64,000 bases of DNA from Sipunculus nudus (Eukaryota; Annelida; Sipuncula; Golfingiida; Sipunculidae): the NCBI GenBank assembly GCA_026874595.1, contig CM049319.1, positions 5,734,601 to 5,798,600 on the forward strand, written 5' to 3'. Shown piece after piece: positions 33,301-47,177 of this stretch. A program made the translations under genes and the position numbers. Numbering within the stretch: position 1 is the stretch's first letter; each line of letters begins with the position of its first letter. Below the pieces are notes generated by a model that did no database searches, was not told the DNA's origin, and saw only the letters and a program-made list of their open reading frames with translations.

Positions 33301-33512
33301 GCTGGTAAAAAATTGCGGCCAGTTTCATGTATTAATTTTAATGTAGTTGTGAATAATCCATCAAATAACTACGTCCTTAATTTTATAAATATTATCACCT
33401 GTCGGTTGAAGAAGAATGTTCCGTTAGACGGTACATGTATACGCCATCCGGCAGTCCTAGGATTAACATTATACCGAAGAAAACGCACGGCACTGCACTC
33501 TGTCTGTTTGTG

Positions 33513-33514
<2 letters not shown>

Positions 33515-33567
<53 letters not shown>
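33515..33567. repeat. (TA)n microsatellite
   Basis: Pure TA run downstream of copy B; frames reading IYIYIY on both strands are artefacts. Confidence 0.97.
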
Positions 33568-33570
<3 letters not shown>

Positions 33571-33607
33571 ATGAAACAGAGCTTTTATAAAGAAATGATA
33601 TACAAGA

Positions 33608-33702
33608 AGAAATGAAGCGTATCGTCAATATGTATCGGTATCGAATTAACTGTATCGCAATACGTATTGTACCGGATGAGGCGAACCGATACCCAGCCCT
33701 AT
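33608..33702. mobile_element. hAT-like terminal fragment
   Basis: Ends CGATACCCAGCCCTA (inverse TAGGGCTGGGTATCG), a typical hAT terminus, with internal GTATCG-rich subterminal repeats. Only one end was found. Confidence 0.4.
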
Positions 33703-33729
33703 GCATCTCACATATAGCATTCAACAGGG

Positions 33730-34470
33730 AAAAGTTTTGGGGAATCCTTTTGAAAGGTCAAGGTCAGGGTCATCGAAAAACGTCGAAAATAATCTTCGTC
33801 AATATTAGACCTAATGTCACAAACTTAGGCTCAATTTCTTCCACTGGGTTTTCTCCATTACCTGGTGAGATCATCTGGCCTCAACCCTGTGTCACTTTGT
33901 CAGTATGCCTGTCTGTTTGTCAGTTGCCCTCAATTTCGCATTATTGCTGGTACCTTCATTTTACATTTGGCAATCTACAGACCACAGTTTTGCTGGAATC
34001 CTTTTGAATTTGGTACATCTTATGTCTTACATTATTATCTCGAAAGGGACTTTTCATTTATTTGATATAGCCGCTAGGGGCCGCTGCACTTGATCCTTAA
34101 AAAACATATGATTTTTGGCCATATCTCCAAAAGTACGTATCTTAATAACATATACTGAAGCTTATTTTCTTCCTCTTGGTCTTCTCCATAACCTGGTAAA
34201 GTCATCTGGTCTCAACTTTGTGTCACATTGTCAGTATGTGTGTCTGTTCGTCAGTTATCTTTAATGTCACCTTCTTGCTGGTTCTTGTGTATGGCATATA
34301 GCATTCTACTGGCCACAATTGAGCAGGAATAACTTTTTGATAACGTATATCAGAAGGATTTATGGAAAAAGTATGTGTATTAATCAAATAAGTCAAAGGT
34401 ATAGATAAAGGTCATCAAAACACGTCAAATTCTTATTTCCTTCACAAATTTGTAAATATTGGTTCTATCT
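33730..34470. repeat. Repeat family R3 (second locus, inverse)
   Basis: Two or three units reading TGTGTCACTTTGTCAGTATG and TTACCTGGTGAGATCATCTG, the reverse complement of the 3-4.4 kb units. It lies about 0.5 kb downstream of the copy B stop. Confidence 0.72.
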
Positions 34471-34723
34471 TTAAACAAACATGGTTTACTTTTTCTCTCT
34501 TTGTCATTGCTCATTCATTCGACTGTTTCTACATGATTTCCGGCAAGCGCTCGACCTCTGGTCGTCTAGTTTTGTTTGGTGAGACTCCCGTACCGCTCAC
34601 ATTAAGACAGGAAACCGTTCATGAATTAAAAATATATATATAAACAACGCCCGTGTATTACTTTCATAGAAAAAAATTGATAAGGTACTGTTCGCATTGA
34701 GGGGAGACAACTGAACTGCACAT

Positions 34724-34729
34724 TTTATT
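34724..34729 (-). promoter_or_regulatory. Candidate poly(A) signal of copy B
   Basis: AATAAA on the minus strand about 215 bases past the copy B stop codon. It fits an ordinary 3' UTR length, but the region is AT-rich and such hexamers occur by chance. Confidence 0.35.
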
Positions 34730-34942
34730 AAAGTTATCAAATGATGACGATTTCAAGCAAGTAAAGCATATATCCAAGCACCAGGATTTCTTATATCAGT
34801 AGTATATCTGGAGAAGAATGCCCTCTACATAACGAATCCTTGAATAATGAAGTTGATGGGTCTATGTTGCTTTTTAAAGATGGAAGATTCCTTGGATTTG
34901 CTTTCAAGTGTCATATATGAAATAGGCATTCTTGTAGACAGT

Positions 34943-35042
34943 TCACCAGATGAGACATCGTTCCTCCGGCACCATGCCGTCTCCTTTTTTACACTGGAAC
35001 GCCCGGGCGAAATTCTCGGAGTTGCTGTATGCTCCCAAAATC
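34943..35042 (-). CDS. Copy B exon 21: C-terminus and stop
   Basis: Acceptor ACTTGCAG, phase 2 entry, ends TGA at 34943-34945. Encodes [17 protein letters not shown] and [11 protein letters not shown], the standard M13 ending (N-x-x-x-F...AF-x-C...M-x-P...C-x-(V/I)-W). Both final cysteines and the terminal Trp are present. Confidence 0.96.
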
Positions 35043-36425
35043 CTGCAAGTTTAAGTTTATTTTATTTTATTTCAAAGCTATCTTAAAATGTGGACACATA
35101 TACATCCACCAAATCGCATTTCAATTTCAAGAGGTTACCTAAGTAAAAAAAGGTGATGACTGTGGCGTGCAATTGTTTATTTTTTCTCATTATATACAGG
35201 TTTTGTAATGTTTAATGTAATTAAACATTTGTTAAAATATCTTATCACAGGTCATGCTTATCCATGAGAGTGATGCATAAAATGTGTTCATAAGTTCGAT
35301 GATCCGTGGTGGGGTTTGAAATTACAGTGAAACCTCGATATTACGACCACCCACGTGACCTCGATAAAATGATCGTATTTTCGAGGTGGCCGTCCAGGCG
35401 AGGTCTGATGTAAAGAGCAAAAAAAAAGCATTGGGATCGTGGAAAAGTGGTACATATTTTGTGGTGGTTGCTAAATCGTGGTGGTTGTTAGGCGAGTTTT
35501 ACTGTATAACACACAAACCGTCTTAAATTATATAACGGTATCGGACATTTATGTGGAACCTTTAGGCCAGTCAGTCAAGACTTTTGAAAGTAATGTATTT
35601 GCACGGTGCGTATCTTGTCCTATAACTTTTGTACACCTATATACAGTTGAACCTGTCTGTAAGACCACCTCTCTAATAAGATCACATGTGAATCAAGACC
35701 ACCTTTTGCGAGTCAAGCGGGTGGTTTCACTGAATTTACTGAGAAAAGAAATGAATAACGTATTACGTAAATCCTGATTCGTCATATTGCGTATTCGAGG
35801 TGCATGTTAAAATTAATCTTTGGCGCCTTTTTTTCGAAAATTTCTTACTGATGTTCCGTAAAGAAGATCAGGCCACATTAGTACTAATTGTTACATACAT
35901 ATCTTGGACTTATAAACTCACATATACAATATACAACCATCAATCAAAAAATGATGTACTGATTGGTGTTATTCATGCCGTGCCTGCTTTTTAGTGTATG
36001 TGTGTGTGTGTGTTGGTGCATATGTCTGTGCCTGTGTTTAGAAAAAGTTACCGGTGACGTTTAATAGATGTTAAGGCTGTCAGAACCGTGCGGATATTTT
36101 ATATAATATTTTTCATACTTTTATTAATACTTTCAGTGTTACCTTCTCATAACAAAATATAAGTTTGCTACCAGATTGCTACCAAACAATGGGAGAACAA
36201 CAATTTTTCATGCTATTGAAAAGGTAGGTTTAATATTTTGTTGGTGTTGGTTGTTTAAGATTTAAAATTTCGCACACCCGTTAGCCGTGATATTATAAAA
36301 GTTACCGACCTGAATTTCCCCGGAGAATGCTCGCTATGGAGAATCTTTTTTCGCCAGCCTTCAGGCTTGAACTCAGCACACTCGACCTGTGACGGAAATT
36401 TGAACAGACATAAGATAGATGAACC

Positions 36426-36492
<67 letters not shown>

Positions 36493-36527
36493 CGTGTTAA
36501 TTTGGCAGAAAGTGAATGTTAAATGAC

Positions 36528-36591
<64 letters not shown>

Positions 36592-36698
36592 ATGTATGAG
36601 TAGCCATGCTGGTTCATTGTTTCATAGATGGAAAGTGTATACACAGAAAAGTGGTTCAGTGCCACTGGCAGTGAACCACTTTTCTGTGTATACACTTT

Positions 36699-36750
<52 letters not shown>

Positions 36751-39700
36751 AAGGTAAAGATAAACAGTGATCGCCTTTTATTAACACACGAGCTTTCGAA
36801 GCACACAGGCATCTTCGTCAGGTGGTAATTAAATGGGAACGTGTAGAGAGATATTATATGATGAAACGACAAAGTATAGAGTCCATAATGCCAGAAACAG
36901 TGTATTTACATGCTGATTGGATATTAAGTATATTATATCCAAATTTATTATAACCCTGATGCCCTGGGTGGGCGTGGCACAGTGAGTACACATCGCCTCA
37001 CTCTCGAATTCCGCGAAACCGAATGAAGGTCGACGTCATCCATATTATGACGTCACGTCCAAGGGTCGCCCGGTCAAAAGTGCGGCCCTCCGTGGTACAG
37101 CCCGATTGCTGGCCCTAAGCCCCGCCCCCCTTAACGACGGTTGCTAAGTCCCACATTTGTCCATGCGGGCGCATGTACTTGGTACACGAGAACATGGCAT
37201 GGCGGCATCCCGCGACTCGCTTGCACATACAAATCCCTGAGAACATATCATATTAGTTTTGCCAGGACAAGTCATCTTGTCAAAGAACACTTAAAAGAGA
37301 AAATCAGAGATACGTGCATGATCAGATGATATAAAAATGTGAAAAACATCAGGAGCGATGCCGTGTGCGTGTTGCATGGCGCTCTGAACGGAATTTTGGA
37401 CGCCTGAATCTTTTAGTTCGAGCTAGAGGACGACATATTAACTGAGTCATATATCACCTGTAGAAAAGGGTAAGATTTACTTACCTTATTCACATTTTCT
37501 TTCAAATATAATATTCATTTGTCTATGATGACGGTGAGTATTACTCATAGTTCGGCATGGGAACCCATACCGGTATTAGGCGGTAATATGACAGACCTCG
37601 CGGTTGTTGGTAAACAAAGCGATGCCATGTAACTTGCGTTCCAACGTCAAAACATTGCCTGTTAAACGAAAAAGGTATGTGCTGCTTTTGCCTTTAAATC
37701 TTATTATAATATAAGATGGGCATATAATTATTAATTAAACGATTTTTTTTCTGCTCTATAGCTCCAGAGCCTACTAACGTGAATTTTAACTCTAGATTAA
37801 ATCTATATTTTGGACTGACTATGTTACACATTATTTATAACACTAATTAAAATAAAGGTCCTTTTATCATCAAAAGGGCCGAGTGTGTATCCTGAGGAAT
37901 TGTATACATATTCTCTAAATATAAATATGTGTATCCTTTTAGATCATATGGGCACTGCTCCCATTCTATGGGCCTAATTAAATCCTTCAAGGGCTGAAAT
38001 TCATTAATAGCATTCCTGCTGAGCTCAGCAGCACGAGCACACCTCAGAAGTGGAATGTGCCCGAACTGATAAACAATCTTGTGGCAGCCGGATCAACAGA
38101 GTCCAGGAAAAGAAAACCAGTGGTCTGCAAAATGGACACCACCATGAGTAAGTATAAATTATCTTTAACTTATCGCCCCACTCTTACACTAATAAGGTTT
38201 GTAAACAAAAAATAAAAACAAAATCTGATGCATGTTTGCAAATATTCTGTACATTTAAATTTAATTCCCCTATCACTTGCTGATATATTACTGTGCCAAA
38301 TAATAGAGAGAAAAAAAAGACACTGGTTTTAAATTTTATTTCCTTAGTAACTGGACTGATTACCTCTAATGGCTATATCAGATGTTTTTATATAATATAC
38401 CGTGACGCGCACATATCCTAAACACAAATACTAAATTGCTTGATTACCAAGGAATGGGTAAAAAAATTTTGGCTCACAGAAACTAGGTTGACATAGTTGA
38501 TGTCAGTGCATATTCATTTCGTTTTCCTTGCTTTTAATTAACTGTATGGCATTTACCAGAAATTCATTCTATCATTATGATGATGAAAACATGTAATGGA
38601 AAAATCATATATAACCATATGTATTACCATGCATGATGCTAGTCCTTCAATTTTATTGTTAAAAAACTGAAGTATCTGGTTGTAGATAATACATGCAGCT
38701 GCAACAAGCAAAACCAAATCCAGAAAGGAAAGGATGTAGGAATCTGAACTTGCCCCATGCCTCTCCTGTCACAGTACCCAGCATTCGAACGAGGATTACT
38801 GTGACATACAGCCAGAAGATCTGCAACATAAATGCCAATTCCTAATGATATTTAAATAATACTCAAGACCAAACATATGTGATATTTTTATTTTGAAAAC
38901 ACCAGTGAAATGTTGATTTATATATATAAATTTTGATGTATAAGTGTATTGGCGTTCACAGACTTATGAAAGTAGAATAAAAATTATAAGTCTTGTTTTT
39001 CTCTGTGTATTAACTGCTGTTTCAGAATAAGTTACTGTGTTTGTTTCTCTGTGTATTAACTGCTGTTTCAGAATAAGTTAGTGTTTGTTGCAAGTCTTTC
39101 TCTTCAATAAACTTTTGAATCTGGGGTGTATTTTCAAGTTTGTGACAATCTGGAATTTTAAATTAGAGACCAGCATGCATCCTAACTATGGAGATTCTCT
39201 AGACATTCAGACTTCCAGCATCTAACTTTCCTTTTGTAGAAATTAAATGTCCCTATCTTGTCAAAAATATGACAATCAATGAAGCCTGTGGTGCAGATAG
39301 ATTGTGGACTCGGTGCTGTCCTTTAAGTTGTGGAGAGTTCAGAACTTGTCCAATTTGCTGTGACCATTCTCTGTTGTTTAAATGCAGATATACTGGCAAA
39401 TGAAGCAGTCTGTAAAACAAGGAAAAAAATAAGGACAATCAACTTTATATTTCCATAACTAAACTATATATAGAGGAAAAACATATGGAGAAAGGGTCAA
39501 CTACAAGTATGAACTGGTTGAAAATTCTAATAACATGACATCAAGTTTAGCATATAGTCTCATAATTGTAGATTCATATAGGCCTACATTGGTCAATATG
39601 TAATTCTACTAGTACTATGATGGCCTGGGGGGGGGGGGGGGGGGTTACAACATAGCACTATTCCACTCTAAATATTGTGGTACACGTCCACTTGCCCCCA

Positions 39701-42700
39701 GACCATGTCTGCAGAGTGTAGAATGGGCACTGTCCATATATTATTTTTCTATTATATATATTTATGTTTTTATTACTAAAATTACTACACAATATTTTAC
39801 ATTCAAATATTCAGTACCCCTATTTTCTATGCGAAATTCATTTTAAATCAGTACTTTGCCTTCACACAGTCAAACCATTAATGAACCAGTGACATCACTG
39901 ACATGACTTGCAGTTGGCAACATGAATCAAATTGATTTAATGCTACAATTGCTAGTTCATTTATCACCACAATCATTTTGTCACCAACCGTTCACATGTG
40001 GTTTGCCATGGGTATAATCATGCAGCAAAGTTCACTTGGTGTTGTTGTTGACTGATGTTATTCATGTCAACCTAATAAAGCAGTGTTCAAATAGTGACCA
40101 AATTGTTCATTATCACAATTAATTGTTAACTATAATTTAATTTTTTTAAGCAAAGTTCTAAGACACTAAAAAACCTCAACATTTATAGTCTTCCCAGTTG
40201 TATGAAAGTGATACTGAAATATGTATATTGGTTTAGGGATTTAAGTTCATAGGGTTTCCTATTCTGATTTAACAAGAAAATTAATTAAAAAAATAGAGTA
40301 ATATCACCAACATTAACATCCCACATACAATTTTCCCTACACTAATTTATTTATTACACACATCATTATATATGAATGGAGTGATATTAATAAAAAAATG
40401 TATAAATGAGAAAACAAAATTGGATAAAAAAAATGTTGACGTAATATTCATAAATTAATAATCATATATAGGCACGTGTTATACATTACTGTTCCCACGT
40501 GAGAGAATAAAATCCTTCCAGGTTCAATGCATCGCAAATTCATAATGGCCAAGCCAAGGGCTGAATTCTTACTGCTACATTATAAACAAAAGTCCGATGC
40601 AGTTGTCAGGTTGTTACTCTGTAATATGTGCAGAGCCAGACTGGGTCCACTGTCAACACTGTTGCAAGCGCCTGTTCCACTGAGCTGCTGAGTGGGCTGA
40701 ATGTACCCCGTGTCTTGTGTTTGTTTGATATCATGAGTTTTTCACATGGGCGATAGGTCTTATTAAACGGGGTACCCGGAGACAGTAACGATAACGTTCG
40801 GATACAGGCCACTTCTCAGAACACCCCCCCCCCCACACACACACACATACACACACACACAAACCCCACCCGTCCGGTTCAAACTTACGCTTGAATGACC
40901 GGCTGTATGTGGAAAGTAATCGGTTGTCAATAACTGAACAAATGAGAAACTCTCGTAACAGTAACACGAGGATAAAGTTTGATAGCTAATGACACTCACC
41001 GTTGAAGATAAAGCGTTCTGGCACTTCTGCATTTGTGCTTATAAATCCTGGTGACGTCGAGCTGGCTGTGCACTAGCTGTGCGGCCTCCCACAAGCCTTG
41101 GTCCACCGGAAACATTTCGCCAGTTCAGTCTTCGGGATTAAAATAAGCCTGGCCCCTCCCTAACCTTTCAGAGTATCTCTGGTCACCGTTGCACGTTCCC
41201 CATGAACTTCAAAGAACCATAGTTCGTGGAAGAAATGGCCGCACAAAACAAGGTACTGTCATATCCACGTGCGCACGGTCCCACACACGAGGTTGGTTTG
41301 TGGGACAATATGGCGGACACTCGACACGTGGCGATCACGTCATAAATGTCGTAATCTGATTGGCCAATTGGTTACGCATGATTGACAGGTCGGAAAGGTC
41401 CATTTCCAATAGTAGTCCCTAACCGAGTCGCCTGTCGAATGCCAAAATCGGTTCGATTAATCGGTCGAGGGTGTGCCGCGAGCCGGATACCCAGCCCTAA
41501 TCCCTCTGTGAGGGAGAGGGAGGTACGATTTAGCAGTGCTCTAGAATATACCTAGTGCATTACCAAATGTTCAATGACATTAACTGAATGTTTAATGACA
41601 TTACGTGAAAGTTTAATGATATGACATGAATGTTTTAATGACATTGCCTGAATGAATAATCGCATTTCATGAATGTGTAATGGCATTACATGAATGTTTA
41701 ATGGTAATACGTGAATGTTTAACGACATTACGTCAATGTCTAACGTTCGAGGATGCTATTTACCTGAGCCATGACAGAAACATCAGCTGTTCGTCTGTGA
41801 CACCCAGCATTGGTAATGTCTGTGACCCGCCGTTCGCCTCCTTCCATGTTCTGTAAGAGTGTAAATTAAAAGTAACAGTCAAGGGATACTGGAAGGAAAA
41901 TACATGAGGCATCGCATATCGCCCGTGATTGTAGCTGAGACGTTAAGGGGAATCTGGAATGCTGACTTAAAGGACCCGAACACTGCGGATGTTCATTAAG
42001 CGTTAAGCGCATTCTTATTGTAAAAATAAATAAATTATTAAATTACACACGCACCTTGAAAACAGTCCTAGCAGCTGCCGCATCTGCGATGTTCTCTCCC
42101 AGTGTTTGTCTTCCATTCAGCTGAAAGTTAGAAAATACAAACTGAAAACCAGGGGTAAATTATGAAAATGCAAATATTGGATATGACAGCACAGCATAAA
42201 TAAGAGTCAGCTACATGTTCTGTATTATCACTTCGTTTACAGAAGTAGATTCAGAATGTGTTTTACGCGTAAATGGTGTATATTGTAATTTGTAAAAGAA
42301 ATTCAATAAAAAAGGTAAATAACATGGGTGCGCGCAGAAGACCCATATTCATACGACCACCTCTGTGAAATGACAACGCACTCACGGACATTGGTTCCGC
42401 GACCCTCTCTGGCATCTATAAATCTAATTAATTATGAATAAGACCGCACGTGTTCTGACCGGAATCACAACTTAACTGTCAATTGAACCCAACCAATATA
42501 ATGTAAGCAATATACTCTTCAAATCCCGGCTGAACAAGGACACATATACCATAAAAGGGGCAGACTTATTTGATTAGTAAGATTCCCGATGCCCTCTCGG
42601 CAACGCTAAACGTTTGAGCAAAGCATCGCCGCAGACATTCGCGTTAAACGGGTGCACGCGAGCCATTGGATAGGATCAATTATTCATTATTCATGAAATA

Positions 42701-45700
42701 GATGCAAAGAGAGTCGTGGAATCAAGGTCTGTGAGCGCGTATTCATGTCACAGACTTGGTTGTATGAAGATGAGTAGACCAACTAAAAACGCAAATCCAT
42801 GTCTTTTAATGCACATTTTCCAGTTCAGAAAGACCTTCCACTCGCTTTTCGCGTATCTTCGTCGCATTTGACTAAAACAATGATCGTTGCATGATCACTG
42901 GAAGCCCCCCCCCCCCCCCCCCCCCCCCCATTCTACAATCATTGAATGATCACTGTGTATTTCTAAGTGAAAGGATTTAAAGTAAATCTAATCTAAAAAA
43001 AATAAAAAAATAAATAAATAAATTTGAACTTTGTTTATGTTTTTTTTTATTCAATAATGAATCAAATCAACGTAAACTCGACATACACTAAATAGTTTAT
43101 TCTAACCGTCATGTGGACAGCAGGGACAAAGTAAGACGAGTACTGATTTTCAAAGCAATTCGCCCTCTCTTCGTACAATCTGTGGCTTTCCTCGGGCCAC
43201 CAGCCTCGCTGCTCGTCACCATATTTGTCGAACAGTCGTCCTGTCAAGACAAGAGAAGTAGATTTAAATACCATGTGGATTAAAGCTCCCAACATAACAG
43301 ATCAATTTCTTTATCTGTCGGAGATGGGTCTCCAGATTTCCAGGTTGATGGGACATAATCACATATCAGATGCGGATCCGGGTAGGTCTACTAAACTTAT
43401 ACGAAATATGGTGTTTTATCCTTAAATATAATCGTATCTGGCAACATTTCGCTGTAAAACAATTTGTTTACCCCTGTACACAAGTGGAAAAGAGTTTGCA
43501 CCTGGCGCGACCAGTGGTGCAAAATATAAACACAGCGCATGTGACCCGGTTGGACTTCACAAATCAAGTTTTTTCAAACTTCTCAAAGGTGTTATTTCTG
43601 TGTTTCTCAATTCATGTTGCTTCTTTGTTTGTGAGTAGCCGGACATGGCCAAGAATGGAACTCTGGTCATGCAGTCTTGTTATGATAAACAGATACACAT
43701 GGACTGATTTTACTCAAACGAAGAACCATAACAACGTAAAAAGGAGGTGAATTGGAGAAAGTGCATGTACTAGTGTGTTTTTGTTTGGAAACTTTTGTAT
43801 TCAGCCAATATGGATTAATGGCATGATCTAAGGCACATATATTGCAAATTTTATGTACCTTTAAACCTCTTCTGACACACCAAAGAGAAAAAGTATGAAA
43901 TCTAAATGGAATATAAGTGACAAGCTTGACGCCTTAAATTTATTAACGGACCTCATTATATCATAACCTAGTGGTGCATAACGTGATATCCAATAGGACT
44001 ATTAACATTTTACCATTCTAATGACATGGTGTACTTTATCATTAAATTTTATACCAATATGGCTACCCTTGAAAGGTACATAGTCACATGAAAAACTAAA
44101 AAAAAAAAAGAAAAGATAAAGTAATCGTTTGATTTTATAAAGAAAGATAGAAACATGTCTAATGTGAGGAATGTCACCATGGTGCATTACACACACAGGC
44201 AGGCACACACATCAATAAATAATTCTGCTACTATTGACGAAATCACACAATTGAATAGTTATTTATATTTCAAAGAATGAAAATGACTTGAACAACTTAT
44301 GTTAAGTATAAGTTTTCGAATATAAAATTTTTACTTCGCGACAGGTATTTCAAAAGGGTCGATGTAGGAAACTTGCAAAATGTCATATTTATCGGAAAAT
44401 ACTTAATTAAACAGCTAAATTCTTTGAAAACAAATAATCAAATATTAAAAGAAAATAAAGACTTTTGGTTTTACATGAAGAAAGTAAATCCAGAGTCAGA
44501 AAAAAGGATCTGCTTCAAAAATTAGAATGGGAAGTAGTCAGAGTTAACACGTATAGGAAGAGGACGCGGTCTTACTGAATATACGTTTGAATACAAAACA
44601 AAGAATGAAGATGACCTATGTTATGGGGACACTTTGCCCTACGGTCATGTTCATTCACAGGCGAGTGCGTCTTTCGGGGGTTTCTCGGTGGTATGAACAA
44701 GAATGGGTACGATTACTTACCAATGACCCCGCAGGTGCAGTAGTCGCCGGGCTTGGTTAACACCAGGATATAAAATGAGAGGTGCTACTTCCCTGCCACG
44801 TAGTTTGAAAGCGGAATGGAGTCCTGCATATGAACTTACTTAGTTAAGCTAGCAATAACAAATTCAACGATTGCTTCCAACAAAAAACTGCCGTAGACAA
44901 CAGGAAGACCTGAAAGAATAACAGGCACAAAAGACAATCCACCGATGAAACTTGTCAGTTTGGAGAGAGGTAGAACACCAAGGAAATCTATAAGAAAAGA
45001 GCAGTACAGAAAAACCAAACGTTCAGGAGGTGTTTTAAATCTTACCTTTGATGTCAAAACCATGCTCCAACTCATGCCCCGTAATTGAGCCCAGGCGACC
45101 AAAGTTCATTGCCCTGTTAATGGTAAATAAAGTACAACCAGACATTGTCAACTCTGTTTGTCTTATACAAACGTTGTCCATGAATCTACTGCACAGGTGT
45201 ATGAGCTACCAACTTGTCAAACACGGAAATGAGGCCTTCGCCGGAGTTATGGATCGAATAAATCGGTATAGGAGTTATAACACTACAATACATTTGCAAA
45301 AAAAAACCTTTGAGGTATGAGTTTGTAGGGTTTTTACCCTAGAATATTGTGGCCCTAGAATATTAGAAGCTTATGGACCATGATGCTCATCGAAAAACAC
45401 ATTCCTAGATGGCTTAGCACTTAGATAAACGTCTCAAACCCTAATAAAACTAATTTCCAATGTGATATTTAATTTGTCTTTTATTATATACATGTTAGGG
45501 TTTTTCCGTCTCATTGTCTATTCATATAATCTATGAACCACTGTTATCGTAATGATGTACTGTGATTGTATTTTTTTTTTTCGATAGGGTAAAAAATTTC
45601 CTTTGATCGCGAAAATAAAACCTCCTTGCATAAGAAACCTCATCTACAGGTGATCGATCATTTACACTACAGCCTCATACAGCCATATCATACAAGATAA

Positions 45701-47127
45701 TAAACAAGTGTCTTCACTCTGTCGATAATATATTGCTTGTCAAATGGTTTGTATGTATATTTCAATAATAAAATAATGGATATACACAGTTAATGCTATT
45801 CACCATGGCAAAACAAGAATCATCGTAAAACACTGAGTTTAGTGAAATTTACCCCGTGAATAGGAAGCTAAACTCAGTATATTCAATTTGAGTGGTACCC
45901 ATTGAAACACAGCATTAATCCCCATGGACTTTTCAGAAACATATTTGTAATTTATACATGAATACATAAATAAACTAGAAAATGCACTCAGAGAGCGCAG
46001 ACCTCCGGCAATGCAGGTCATTACCCCCATGTTGCATTGTCAGAAATATATGATAAACACGCATATATGATAGAACGTTAAAGCATACCGACACTGAGCG
46101 CCATCTAGTGGCAACAAATTTAACAAGGCAGCTCATTAGCCCAATATTACATTGTCAGAAATGCAGCATTTTGAGTGCAAACTGCTAGTTATGTTTTTAC
46201 AACAAACTTTTTTTTTTTATCTAACGCGACACTTGGAGAGAGTTTAACCTTTCTCTTACATACGAAGGCCTCTGTCGTACAGTCCATTTATCATGGCGGC
46301 TGTCACCCCTGGTGAAGATAAATAAACATTCGTTTTAAATACAAGTAATCTTCACACAAACACAAACACTTACGTTCTCGCTTTCCTGCTCATTACTCAC
46401 TGTATCAGTAGGACTAGGGAGTGTATAAATGGATACTTTTTAATCACAGGTACATTGCCTCAGCAAGGAGGGAATGCGTTCAACCACGTTCACGTGTGTG
46501 TTAGTGGGGTTTCTTTTGCGTTCATCGTATTCACACATTCATCAACGGAATCCCGTGCAGTTTTCAGGGCATTTCCGGAAATTGCAATTAAAGGTTCGAT
46601 TGGAGTTTAGTGTGGATCCTGCACGTGATCCGGATTCAGAAACGTGTTAAAGAAATATTCACAATTTAACAGTCAATTATGTACGAATGCACCTGTAAAT
46701 ATTATATAGAACGGAATAAGTGGATGCAGACACGGTTTTTGGAGCAGCCCACAATCGGGATCCCCCACATGGCGAAGGCTTGCATTCGTTATAATGCAGA
46801 TTACTAGTTGAGTCTGTTATTGATTTGACCTCATGTGTCACACCTTCAGGTACACTAAACCAGAAGTCAGATGTTTGGAGAAGCACTACAAAAGTTAATT
46901 CTAAATACCTCTATTTCTGGCTTAGTACACCCGTTTAAATTGCTTGATATATGGAGGCTGCTGGTTAAGGCGTCTTATACGCAACATGAAGACATTACGT
47001 AGGCCAAATCATGACACACACACATATACATAAACTTCATTTTTATATATAATAATGAAGATATTTATTTATAAACATATTAATATATATGAATAATTAA
47101 ATATATACATAATATATATATATACAC

Positions 47128-47177
<50 letters not shown>

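Noticed and set aside
39253-39438. Minus-strand 61-residue frame preceded by TTTTACAG
   Set aside because: Plausible acceptor but no partner exon, no motif; not enough to call a gene.
40994-41031. Minus-strand peptide [11 protein letters not shown] as the HxPxxxR exon of copy B
   Set aside because: It lacks the catalytic His and Arg and does not fit the phases; the genuine HSPGKFR exon is at 36310-36386.
46260-46308. First reading of [11 protein letters not shown] as a degenerate HExxH, implying a dead enzyme
   Set aside because: A true HELEH exon follows at 45046-45113; the segment aligns to the FPAGIL region instead.
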